This document shows, piece after piece, positions 17,326-23,682 of a stretch of DNA of 64,000 bases; the first letter of the stretch is position 1, and every line of letters starts with the position of its first letter. Location of the stretch: assembly GCA_001512695.1 (NCBI GenBank), contig LFSJ01000227.1, positions 1 through 64,000 on the forward strand, read 5' to 3'. The notes beneath the pieces were generated by a model that saw only the letters and a list, made by a program, of their open reading frames with translations, searched no databases and was not told the origin of the DNA. This stretch comes from Tepidanaerobacter sp. DTU063. GTDB taxonomy: Bacteria > Bacillota > Thermosediminibacteria > Thermosediminibacterales > Tepidanaerobacteraceae. The position numbers were made by a program, and so were the translations under genes.

Positions 17326-17607
17326 ATGAAAAAGCATGATATTTTGCGCTTGTTATCAGAAATATCATCACGACTTTTGTTCGATAACAATGGCGATGAA
17401 AACATCGACACACCTGAAATGAGACTGGCGGAACAAATACGGGAAGCTCAGCAGGAATGGGTTCGGGCCCAAAAGTACTTTCAGTGGGTCTCGGACCCCG
17501 AATTGGTGGACCATGCTATTTTCGCTGAAGAAGCTGCACGGAGGAAGTACATATATCTTTTAAATCAGGCAAAAAATCAAGGTATAAGTACCGATGAGCT
17601 AAAATAA
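17326..17607 (+). CDS. yaaL: DUF2508 / YaaL-family protein
   Basis: The protein has 93 residues and is mainly helical, with AEQIREAQQEWVRAQKYFQWVSDPELVDHAIF as the core, here described only in part: the family marks are the Trp-x-x-Ala and the VSDPELVDHAI region. YaaL is of unknown function but is encoded directly upstream of bofA in Bacillus subtilis and many clostridia, as here (29 bp apart). The ribosome binding site AAGGAGATG lies within a 15-bp hairpin arm. Its recR neighbour found in other genomes is not present. Confidence 0.85.
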   Translation: MKKHDILRLLSEISSRLLFDNNGDENIDTPEMRLAEQIREAQQEWVRAQKYFQWVSDPELVDHAIFAEEAARRKYIYLLNQAKNQGISTDELK

Positions 17608-17636
17608 TATAGTACAAAAAACATGGGGGTGATAGG

Positions 17637-17909
17637 ATGCAGATGGATTATGCTGCCATCCTGGCTTATGCTTTTGGTCTGCTGCTACTTTACGTAGTCG
17701 GCAGGGCTTTAATAGTGCCCCTTAAAATAGTAATTAGGCTGGTCTACAATGCCCTCATAGGTGGAGTCGTATTGCTTCTTTTGAATTTTATAGGCGGCTA
17801 CTTTGGCCTTCACATTGCATTAAACCCGGTAACCGCACTTATTGTTGGCTTTCTTGGTGTTCCCGGCATAATTATGCTGCTAGTTTTACAGTACATACTC
17901 ATGGGTTAA
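17637..17909 (+). CDS. bofA: Pro-sigma-K processing inhibitor BofA
   Basis: The protein has 90 residues with two long hydrophobic segments and the family end NPVTALIVGFLGVPGIIMLL. BofA sits in the outer forespore membrane and holds the SpoIVFB protease inactive until the forespore signal arrives, so delaying sigma-K activation in the mother cell. GGGGGTGAT precedes the ATG. It follows yaaL in one unit and ends in a strong terminator. Its presence supports a spore-forming host. Confidence 0.92.
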   Translation: MQMDYAAILAYAFGLLLLYVVGRALIVPLKIVIRLVYNALIGGVVLLLLNFIGGYFGLHIALNPVTALIVGFLGVPGIIMLLVLQYILMG

Positions 17910-17914
17910 TTATC

Positions 17915-17958
17915 AAAAAATCATCACTTTGTTAGACCGCATAAGTGATGATTTTTTT
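17915..17958 (+). terminator. Terminator of yaaL-bofA
   Basis: AAAAAATCATCACTT pairs with AAGTGATGATTTTTTT around a short loop, ending in a T tract. Confidence 0.9.
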
Positions 17959-17984
17959 ATTTGTTATAAAAACACATAAATCTA

Positions 17985-18013
17985 TTGACCGCTTTCAGGC
18001 AGTCTGTTATACT
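17985..18013 (+). promoter_or_regulatory. Promoter of porCDAB
   Basis: TTGACC and TATACT are separated by 17 bp. The start codon of porC is 273 bp downstream, which leaves a long leader. Confidence 0.8.
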
Positions 18014-18153
18014 TATTATGAAAAATCTGTTACAGCCTTCAAAATCCATAGAAAATGCAATACATAAAAACTGTATCAAATAGCGCAGGAGCATGTATTA
18101 TAACAGACGGCAGCTTATTTACCTTTACTATAACAGTTATTTTTTGCCATATA

Positions 18154-18250
18154 TTTGCCTAAAAGGAATTCCATGTACCTGTGATATTTCGTTAAAGGGG
18201 ATAGTTTTCAAAGCTCATTAACATGGGTAATATTGCTCTTTTTAGGCAAA
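18154..18250 (+). promoter_or_regulatory. Structured leader upstream of porC (unidentified)
   Basis: TTTGCCTAAAA (18154-18164) is the exact complement of TTTTAGGCAAA (18240-18250), and inside it CCATGT (18171-18176) pairs with ACATGG (18221-18226). The element closes 36 bases before the start codon, within a leader of about 265 nt. It does not match a riboswitch class that I recognise. Confidence 0.4.
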
Positions 18251-18286
18251 CTATAATATAGGATTTTTGCGAAAGGAGGACTTTTC

Positions 18287-18862
18287 ATGTCAAAAGTGTT
18301 AGAAATCCGCTGGCACGGCCGTGGTGGACAAGGAGCCAAGACTGCAGCCTTGATGCTGGCGGAAACCGTAGCACAAACGGGAAAATATGTACAGGGCTTT
18401 CCTGAATATGGTCCGGAGCGAATGGGAGCACCGATTCTCGCTTTCAATAGAATAAGCGATGACCCCATTCACATCCATTCCAATGTAATCAATCCCCACA
18501 TCGTCATTGTACTTGATGCAACACTCTTGGGAGAAAAGGTTACAGCAGGGGTGCCTGAAGATGGGATTTACATCGTGAATACAACTAAAAGCCCGCAGGA
18601 AGTAAGGGAGAAACTTAACCTAAAAGGCGGAAAAATCTTCACGGTGGATGCCAATCAGATCTCTCTAGATACTATTGGCAGAGTCATCCCAAATACACCG
18701 CTTATGGGTGCTTTTATTAAGGCTACAGGCCTGATGCCCTTTGATGAATTTGCAAAACACGTCAAGGGCGAACTGGAAAAGAAATTTAAGACTAAGCCTG
18801 AAGTTATAGAAGGCAATGTGAAAGCCATTGAGAGAGCTTATCAGGAGGTGAAGGGCGAATGA
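18287..18862 (+). CDS. porC: Pyruvate:ferredoxin oxidoreductase, gamma subunit
   Basis: The protein has 191 residues with the gamma-subunit opening EIRWHGRGGQGAKTAA and GFPEYGPERMGAP. The four-subunit enzyme oxidises pyruvate (or a related 2-oxoacid) with CoA to acetyl-CoA and CO2 and reduces ferredoxin, the main energy step of many anaerobes. AAAGGAGGA precedes the ATG. The last bases overlap porD by 4. Gene order C-D-A-B is that of archaeal and thermophilic bacterial systems, unlike the single-chain enzyme of most clostridia. Confidence 0.93.
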   Translation: MSKVLEIRWHGRGGQGAKTAALMLAETVAQTGKYVQGFPEYGPERMGAPILAFNRISDDPIHIHSNVINPHIVIVLDATLLGEKVTAGVPEDGIYIVNTTKSPQEVREKLNLKGGKIFTVDANQISLDTIGRVIPNTPLMGAFIKATGLMPFDEFAKHVKGELEKKFKTKPEVIEGNVKAIERAYQEVKGE

Positions 18863-19227
18863 CAGCATTCAATAGAAACTTTGGACAAGGTCGTTCCAGG
18901 GAAGGCATACGCCCGGATATGACTTGGAAAGAGCTGACAAAGGCCGGCAATATCTATGAGCCCGGTAACGCAAATACTTATGAAACAGGCGATTGGCGTA
19001 CTATCAGGCCTGTCTGGAACGAAGAGCGCTGCATACACTGCCTTATCTGCTGGCGCTACTGCCCTGACTCTTCCATAATTTCCACCGATGGCAAATTTGA
19101 CTGTTTCGACTACAAGCACTGCAAAGGTTGCGGCATTTGCGCCAATGTATGCCCAACTCATGCCATTGACATGATTTCAGAAGATGAAATAGATAAACAG
19201 AAGGAGGCGAGCAAAGATGAAGAGTAA
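18859..19227 (+). CDS. porD: Pyruvate:ferredoxin oxidoreductase, delta subunit (2[4Fe-4S] ferredoxin-like)
   Basis: The protein has 122 residues with two four-cysteine motifs: CIHCLICWRYCPD and CKGCGICANVCPT, which bind two [4Fe-4S] clusters and pass electrons from the TPP site to external ferredoxin. GGAGGTGAAGG lies before the ATG, inside the end of porC. It overlaps porA by 11 bp, so all four subunits are translationally linked. Confidence 0.94.
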   Translation: MTAFNRNFGQGRSREGIRPDMTWKELTKAGNIYEPGNANTYETGDWRTIRPVWNEERCIHCLICWRYCPDSSIISTDGKFDCFDYKHCKGCGICANVCPTHAIDMISEDEIDKQKEASKDEE

Positions 19228-20398
19228 AGTTGCCCTTACCGGAAATGAAGCAGTTGCCCAGGCTATGAGGCAGATAAACCCGGATGTCGTTGCAGCATAT
19301 CCCATTACTCCTTCTACGGAAGTTGTCCAGTTGTTTTCATCCTTTGTAAACAACGGCCAAGTCGATACTGAATTTGTAACAGTTGAAAGTGAACACAGTG
19401 CCATGAGTGCTACTATGGGCGCATCAGCTGCCGGAGCCCGTGCCATGACTTGTACCTCAAGCCAGGGCCTTGCTTACATGTTTGAGGTAGTTTACGTGGC
19501 AGCGTCCATGAGACTTCCAATTGTATTCCCGGTAGCCAATAGAGCCCTGAGCGCCCCCATAAATATTCACTGCGACCACAGTGATGCCATGGGAATAAAG
19601 CAATCAGGCGTCATACAACTATTTTCCGAGAATGCCCAGGAAGCCTATGACAATATGATTCAAGCCATACGCATTGCAGAGCATCCAGATGTGCTTTTAC
19701 CCGTCAGCGTCAACTATGATGGCTTTATCACTAGCCACTCTTTAGGTGTCCTGGAAATCTTAGATGATGAAACCGTAAGGGAATTTATAGGCACCTATCA
19801 TCCACAGGAAGCACTGCTCAATGTAAAAGAACAGATTTCCATGGGTAACTTCGACATGTACGACTATTACTTTGAGCACAAATACCAGCAGGTAGCAGCC
19901 ATGGAAAATGCCAAACGGGTAATTGAAGAGGTTGGCAAGGAATATGCCAAGATTTCGGGCAGAAGTTACGGCCTGATCGATGCTTACAAACTCGATGATG
20001 CCGACATGGCCATAGTAGTAATGAACTCCGCTGCAGGAAGTGCCAAGGGAGTATGCGATGAGCTGAGGGCCAAAGGTCTAAAAGTCGGCGTGCTAAAGCC
20101 GAGGGCTTTCAGACCATTCCCCCATGAAGCAATAGTTGATGCACTAAAGAGCGTCAAGGCTGTCGCGGTCCTTGACAGGGCGGAGACCTTCTCCACACTG
20201 GGAGGCCCCATGTTTGCAGATGTGAGGACATCCCTATACGACTTAAAAGCTGACATCAAGGTAGTCAATTACGTATACGGTCTTGGCGGAAGAGATTTGC
20301 GCCTGGAAGATATCGAGCAGGTCTACAATGACCTGGCAGATATCATCAAAACGGGCAAAGTTGACAAATTCGTGAGATACTTAGGTCTCAGAGAATAG
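19217..20398 (+). CDS. porA: Pyruvate:ferredoxin oxidoreductase, alpha subunit
   Basis: The protein has 393 residues. It begins with the pyrimidine-binding half (AVAQAMRQINPDVVAAYPITPSTE) and contains VESEHSAMSATMGASAAGAR, where the Glu activates TPP. The C-terminal part is the transketolase-like domain with GVLKPRAFRPFP. AGGAGG precedes the ATG within porD. The match is to pyruvate-type rather than indolepyruvate-type enzymes, but the exact 2-oxoacid cannot be proven from sequence. Confidence 0.94.
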   Translation: MKSKVALTGNEAVAQAMRQINPDVVAAYPITPSTEVVQLFSSFVNNGQVDTEFVTVESEHSAMSATMGASAAGARAMTCTSSQGLAYMFEVVYVAASMRLPIVFPVANRALSAPINIHCDHSDAMGIKQSGVIQLFSENAQEAYDNMIQAIRIAEHPDVLLPVSVNYDGFITSHSLGVLEILDDETVREFIGTYHPQEALLNVKEQISMGNFDMYDYYFEHKYQQVAAMENAKRVIEEVGKEYAKISGRSYGLIDAYKLDDADMAIVVMNSAAGSAKGVCDELRAKGLKVGVLKPRAFRPFPHEAIVDALKSVKAVAVLDRAETFSTLGGPMFADVRTSLYDLKADIKVVNYVYGLGGRDLRLEDIEQVYNDLADIIKTGKVDKFVRYLGLRE

Positions 20399-20409
20399 GA
20401 GGTGCAGGA

Positions 20410-21357
20410 ATGGCTACATTAAAAGAACTTGCCCAAGTCAATGAGAGATTTGTTGGAGGTCATAGGCTCTGTGCAGGATGCGGTCACGGCATTTCAGTGC
20501 GCATGGTGCTAAATGCCCTGGAAAATGACGAGAATGTGGTGGTGGGCTGTGCCACTGGCTGTTTGGAGGTTGCCTCTACCATATATCCATATACTGCATG
20601 GAACTGTTCATTCATACACAATGCATTTGAAAACGCAGGTGCTACCATCAGCGGAGTTGAAGCAGCATACAGGTCCCTGAAAAAACAAGGGAAACTAGAT
20701 GACGACTTTAAATTCGTAGCCTTCGGCGGTGACGGTGGCACTTACGACATAGGTCTTCAGTCCCTTTCAGGGGCCATGGAGCGGGGACACAACCTTGTCT
20801 ACGTGTGCTTGGACAACGGTGCTTACATGAACACCGGTATCCAGCGCTCCAGTGCCACACCTATGGGTGCGGATACTACCACCAGCCCCGCCGGCAAGGT
20901 GGTGCCCGGAAAACAGCAACCCAGGAAAGATTTAGCTGCTGTAATGGCGGCACACAATATACCTTACGTGGCCCAGACGGCCATCAGCAATTGGCAGGAT
21001 GTCCATAAAAAGGCCAAGAAGGCGTTTGAAGTGGATGGTCCAGCTTTTATCAACATATTGTCACCCTGTCCCAGGGGCTGGAGATACAACACTCCTGATA
21101 TAGTAGAATTGGTGAAGCTGGCAGTTGAGACTCGCTTTTGGCCTCTCTTTGAAGTGGAAAACGGCAAGTGGAAGCTCAATAAGAAGCCCAAGAAGTACGT
21201 GCCGATAGAAGAATTCTTAAAACCGCAGGGAAGATTCCGCCATCTGTTTGCTCCCGGAAATGAGCATCTCATAAAGGAGATCCAGGAAGAAGTAGACCAG
21301 AGATGGCTGGCCCTCCTTGAGCGCTGCGGTGAAAAACCCGAATTGCCTCCCCGCTAA
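20410..21357 (+). CDS. porB: Pyruvate:ferredoxin oxidoreductase, beta subunit (TPP-binding)
   Basis: The protein has 315 residues. The TPP-diphosphate and magnesium site is GDGGTYDIGLQSLSGAMERG, ending in LDNGAYMNTG, and four conserved Cys residues (GCGHGI, GCATGC, PCPRGW) supply the proximal [4Fe-4S] cluster. The usual DNEAYMNTGIQ appears as DNGAYMNTGIQ. AGGAGG precedes the ATG, 11 bp after porA. A terminator follows. Confidence 0.94.
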   Translation: MATLKELAQVNERFVGGHRLCAGCGHGISVRMVLNALENDENVVVGCATGCLEVASTIYPYTAWNCSFIHNAFENAGATISGVEAAYRSLKKQGKLDDDFKFVAFGGDGGTYDIGLQSLSGAMERGHNLVYVCLDNGAYMNTGIQRSSATPMGADTTTSPAGKVVPGKQQPRKDLAAVMAAHNIPYVAQTAISNWQDVHKKAKKAFEVDGPAFINILSPCPRGWRYNTPDIVELVKLAVETRFWPLFEVENGKWKLNKKPKKYVPIEEFLKPQGRFRHLFAPGNEHLIKEIQEEVDQRWLALLERCGEKPELPPR

Positions 21358-21381
21358 TGCGCAAGGCATTGCTTTAATAGA

Positions 21382-21414
21382 ATCCCGTACCTATTTTAGG
21401 TACGGGGTTTTTTT
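21382..21414 (+). terminator. Terminator of porCDAB
   Basis: CCCGTACCTA pairs with TAGGTACGGG around a 3-nt loop, followed by TTTTTTT. Confidence 0.92.
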
Positions 21415-21495
21415 GTCATAGCAACTGTCAACAAATTCCCCCTCCTTTAATATTTTAATATTAGGGCCTGCTGTTTGGGATGGGGGGAATGGAAA

Positions 21496-22389
21496 GTGGC
21501 AAAGACCTATAAGCTTGGATTGGCATTGAGCGGCGGTGGAGTGAGAGGTGCCGTTCACCTTGGCATTTTAAATGTGCTTATAAAAAACAAAATTTTTCCG
21601 GATATCATAGCCGGAACCAGTGCAGGAAGTATAGTCGGCGCACTGTATGCTGCCGGGGTCGACCTGGAAAAATTTTTGGAGGATTTTAAGAGCATAAATC
21701 CAATATGTCTACTCGATCCTACAGTTACCGGGGTGTATATATTGCTGTTGTTTTTTTACTACTGGACCAAAAGACCTATGGTTCACTGGACCTTACCGAA
21801 AGGACTTTTTAAAGGGGAAAAAATCGAACAGTTTCTTGAAGAGACATTTGACAAAAAAGGCTTTAATGACTTGAAGGTCCCCCTGTCCGTAGTAAGTGCG
21901 GATATTAATACGGGACAAACAGTGGTGTTCTGCCCAAGGAAAAATGTTCCGCGAAAAAAATTAAGCAACACGGTTTTTATAACCGACAGGAGTTTGGCTA
22001 CAGCGGTTAGGGCGAGCATTTCCTTGCCGGGTGTGTTTCTTCCCAGGGTAGTTAAAGGTCACACCTTGGTAGATGGAGGCATAAAAAACAACATCCCGGT
22101 GGATATACTGCATTCCCAAGGGGCGACAAAAATCATAGGTGTGGATTTGGGGGTGTCGGAAAGCAGGGCAAAAGTAGACTCTATAATAGATATTTTAATG
22201 GCTACAATTGACATAATGGGAGATGAGCTGTCACATTATATAAGAAAGGAACATCCGGGATATTATATATATCCCGACATAAAGGGTGTTGGCTATAAGG
22301 ACTTTCACCGGATACCGGAAATCGTAGAGTACGGTGAGAAAGTGGCTGAAAGGGAACTGCCAAAAATTATTAAATATTTATCATCATGA
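21496..22389 (+). CDS. Patatin-like phospholipase family protein
   Basis: The protein has 297 residues from GTG 21496, nine bases behind GGGGGG. It has the glycine-rich oxyanion loop SGGGVRGAVHLG, the nucleophile in GTSAGS and the catalytic Asp in VDGG, which form the Ser-Asp dyad of patatins. One hydrophobic stretch (TGVYILLLFFYYW) after the nucleophile may contact the membrane. Members hydrolyse acyl esters of lipids. The gene is separated from porB by a terminator and from the opposing small gene by 60 bp. Confidence 0.9.
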   Translation: MAKTYKLGLALSGGGVRGAVHLGILNVLIKNKIFPDIIAGTSAGSIVGALYAAGVDLEKFLEDFKSINPICLLDPTVTGVYILLLFFYYWTKRPMVHWTLPKGLFKGEKIEQFLEETFDKKGFNDLKVPLSVVSADINTGQTVVFCPRKNVPRKKLSNTVFITDRSLATAVRASISLPGVFLPRVVKGHTLVDGGIKNNIPVDILHSQGATKIIGVDLGVSESRAKVDSIIDILMATIDIMGDELSHYIRKEHPGYYIYPDIKGVGYKDFHRIPEIVEYGEKVAERELPKIIKYLSS

Positions 22390-22399
22390 AGTACAAAAT

Positions 22400-22424
22400 A
22401 AAAAGAGGCCTGACTCACCTCTTA
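22400..22424 (-). terminator. Terminator of the 31-codon minus-strand gene
   Basis: On the minus strand AAGAGG pairs with CCTCTT around a 9-nt loop, followed by TTTTATTTT. Confidence 0.6.
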
Positions 22425-22451
22425 TAGTAAAGGGACCTTTATTATTTATCT

Positions 22452-22547
22452 TTAATGCTCCATAAATGCTGACTGATACAGATAATCCAGGATGTAATCT
22501 TCGTAAATGTTTTCCTGCTCGCTTGAATAGATAATGTTTTTTTCCAT
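22452..22547 (-). CDS. Unrecognised 31-residue protein
   Basis: A short frame begins with ATG 22547 at an ideal distance behind AAAGGAGG, and a consensus promoter (TTGACA-16-TATAAT) lies upstream with a terminator downstream. The product starts MEKNIIYSSE and ends SAFMEH; it is acidic, rich in Tyr and Ile, has no membrane span or Cys, and matches no family I know. The combined signals make it a likely real gene; a regulatory or spore-related micro-protein is possible but unsupported. Confidence 0.65.
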   Translation of the reverse strand: MEKNIIYSSEQENIYEDYILDYLYQSAFMEH

Positions 22548-22591
22548 GGGGCAACCTCCTTTGGATAATTGTATACAAGTATTATAATATT

Positions 22592-22619
22592 ATTATACAC
22601 ATGAAAGCAGGAATGTCAA
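22592..22619 (-). promoter_or_regulatory. Consensus promoter of the 31-codon gene
   Basis: On the minus strand TTGACA and TATAAT, both perfect, are separated by 16 bp. The start codon lies 44 bp downstream. Confidence 0.8.
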
Positions 22620-22762
22620 GAAAAAAATAAAAAAAATTTTTCATTAAATTTTTCACGCGGTAAATACTATGAATGACCTATTGCAGATAGGAAAAGTGAC
22701 TAGTTGCGAAAAATGCTACAAAATTATGAGAAATTATACTATTGATACTCTGATGATGCAAA

Positions 22763-22791
22763 TTGACATGTTTCATTTTTTCAGGTATACT
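22763..22791 (+). promoter_or_regulatory. Promoter of the rubredoxin-like gene and perR
   Basis: TTGACA and TATACT are separated by 17 bp; a Fur/PerR-type box lies ten bases downstream. Confidence 0.85.
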
Positions 22792-22800
22792 ATATATAAA

Positions 22801-22815
22801 TAATAATCATTATTA
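22801..22815. promoter_or_regulatory. Fur/PerR-type operator
   Basis: TAATAAT-C-ATTATTA is a perfect 7-1-7 inverted repeat, very close to the PerR box (TTATAATnATTATAA), placed at the expected transcription start of the operon that encodes a PerR-like protein. Autoregulation is the obvious reading. Confidence 0.8.
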
Positions 22816-22831
22816 ATATGGAGGTGCCTCA

Positions 22832-22957
22832 ATGGCTATTTTCAAGTGCAGTGAATGCGGATACGAAAGAGAAGCTCGTTGTAAACCGAGAAAATGTCCT
22901 GAGTGCGAAGCCAAAAATACATTTACGAAAGTAGAAGCACCCCAGGAAGACAAGTAG
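22832..22957 (+). CDS. Rubredoxin-like (RCKP-type) iron or zinc protein
   Basis: The protein has only 41 residues. It holds two CxxC pairs (FKCSECGYE and RKCPECEAK) with the RCKPRKCPEC arrangement of small rubredoxin-like proteins and rubrerythrin tails. Four Cys would bind one iron or zinc. GGAGGTG precedes the ATG. It is followed after nine bases by the PerR-like gene under one promoter with a PerR-type box, so a role in peroxide or oxygen defence is likely. Confidence 0.85.
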   Translation: MAIFKCSECGYEREARCKPRKCPECEAKNTFTKVEAPQEDK

Positions 22958-22966
22958 GTTTTATAA

Positions 22967-23377
22967 ATGGATACGCAAAAAGGTTTTATTCGTAAAACCA
23001 AGCAGAGGGATTTGATTTTAAAGGTCTTGCGAAGCACGGATACTCATCCCACAGCAGACTGGATATATGAACAGGTAAAAAAAGAAATGCCAAATATCAG
23101 TCTCGGTACTGTTTATAGAAATTTAGGTAAGCTGGCTGAATTAGGCGAGATTACAGAACTTAAATTTGGCAGCAAATACAGCCGCTTTGACGGCAATCCG
23201 GACAACCATTATCATTTTGTATGTACCGAGTGCGAAAAAGTAATCGACGTAAAAGGATGTCCTGTAGACGAAGAAATCGACAGATGCATTGAACTGAATA
23301 ATGATGTGAAAGTGTTTTTTCACAAAGTCTTGTTTTATGGCCTTTGCACAGATTGCAAAAACAACGAGCAGGAATAA
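22967..23377 (+). CDS. perR: PerR-like Fur-family peroxide-responsive repressor
   Basis: The protein has 136 residues: an N-terminal winged helix (RDLILKVLRST, SLGTVYRNLGKLAELGE) and a dimer domain with metal ligands His in HPTADWIY and FDGNPDNHYHFVC. An Asp in the FDG..DNHYH region, where Fur has Glu, favours PerR. Two CxxC pairs (CTEC, CTDC) form the structural zinc site. PerR uses Fe(II) to sense hydrogen peroxide by His oxidation. The ribosome binding site is weak, so translation probably depends on the upstream gene. Confidence 0.85.
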   Translation: MDTQKGFIRKTKQRDLILKVLRSTDTHPTADWIYEQVKKEMPNISLGTVYRNLGKLAELGEITELKFGSKYSRFDGNPDNHYHFVCTECEKVIDVKGCPVDEEIDRCIELNNDVKVFFHKVLFYGLCTDCKNNEQE

Positions 23378-23388
23378 GTTTAAAGGAT

Positions 23389-23420
23389 GGCGATCTAGTA
23401 AAACTAAGATCGCCTTTTTC
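23389..23420 (+). terminator. Terminator of the rubredoxin-like/perR unit
   Basis: GGCGATCT pairs with AGATCGCC around an 11-nt loop, followed by TTTTTC. Confidence 0.9.
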
Positions 23421-23534
23421 TATTTTATATTTGCGTTTTACATATAATAATATATGCGGTAATAAAATACAGAGAAATACTTAGCTCGCAGCAAATAAGA
23501 GACAAAAATGTACATATATAGGACTTGGCTGCCC

Positions 23535-23562
23535 TTGAAGTCAACATGTTGTATTGTATAAT
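23535..23562 (+). promoter_or_regulatory. Probable promoter of nrdJ
   Basis: TTGAAG and TATAAT are separated by 16 bp, 120 bp before the start codon. I see no NrdR boxes or B12 riboswitch in the 120 bp between. Confidence 0.55.
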
Positions 23563-23682
23563 TATATTACCACAATATATAGTATATTGAATATTCTTTT
23601 TTTTAATTTTAAACTTGTTAGAGACTAGAGAAAAGGGGTAAAATGCAAGAAGAAATAGGCAGAAACGGATGAGGTGATATAA

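Noticed and set aside
23420-23682. B12 riboswitch or NrdR boxes upstream of nrdJ
   Set aside because: I found neither the B12-box GCCACTG nor paired NrdR-type sites by eye in this A/T-rich stretch.
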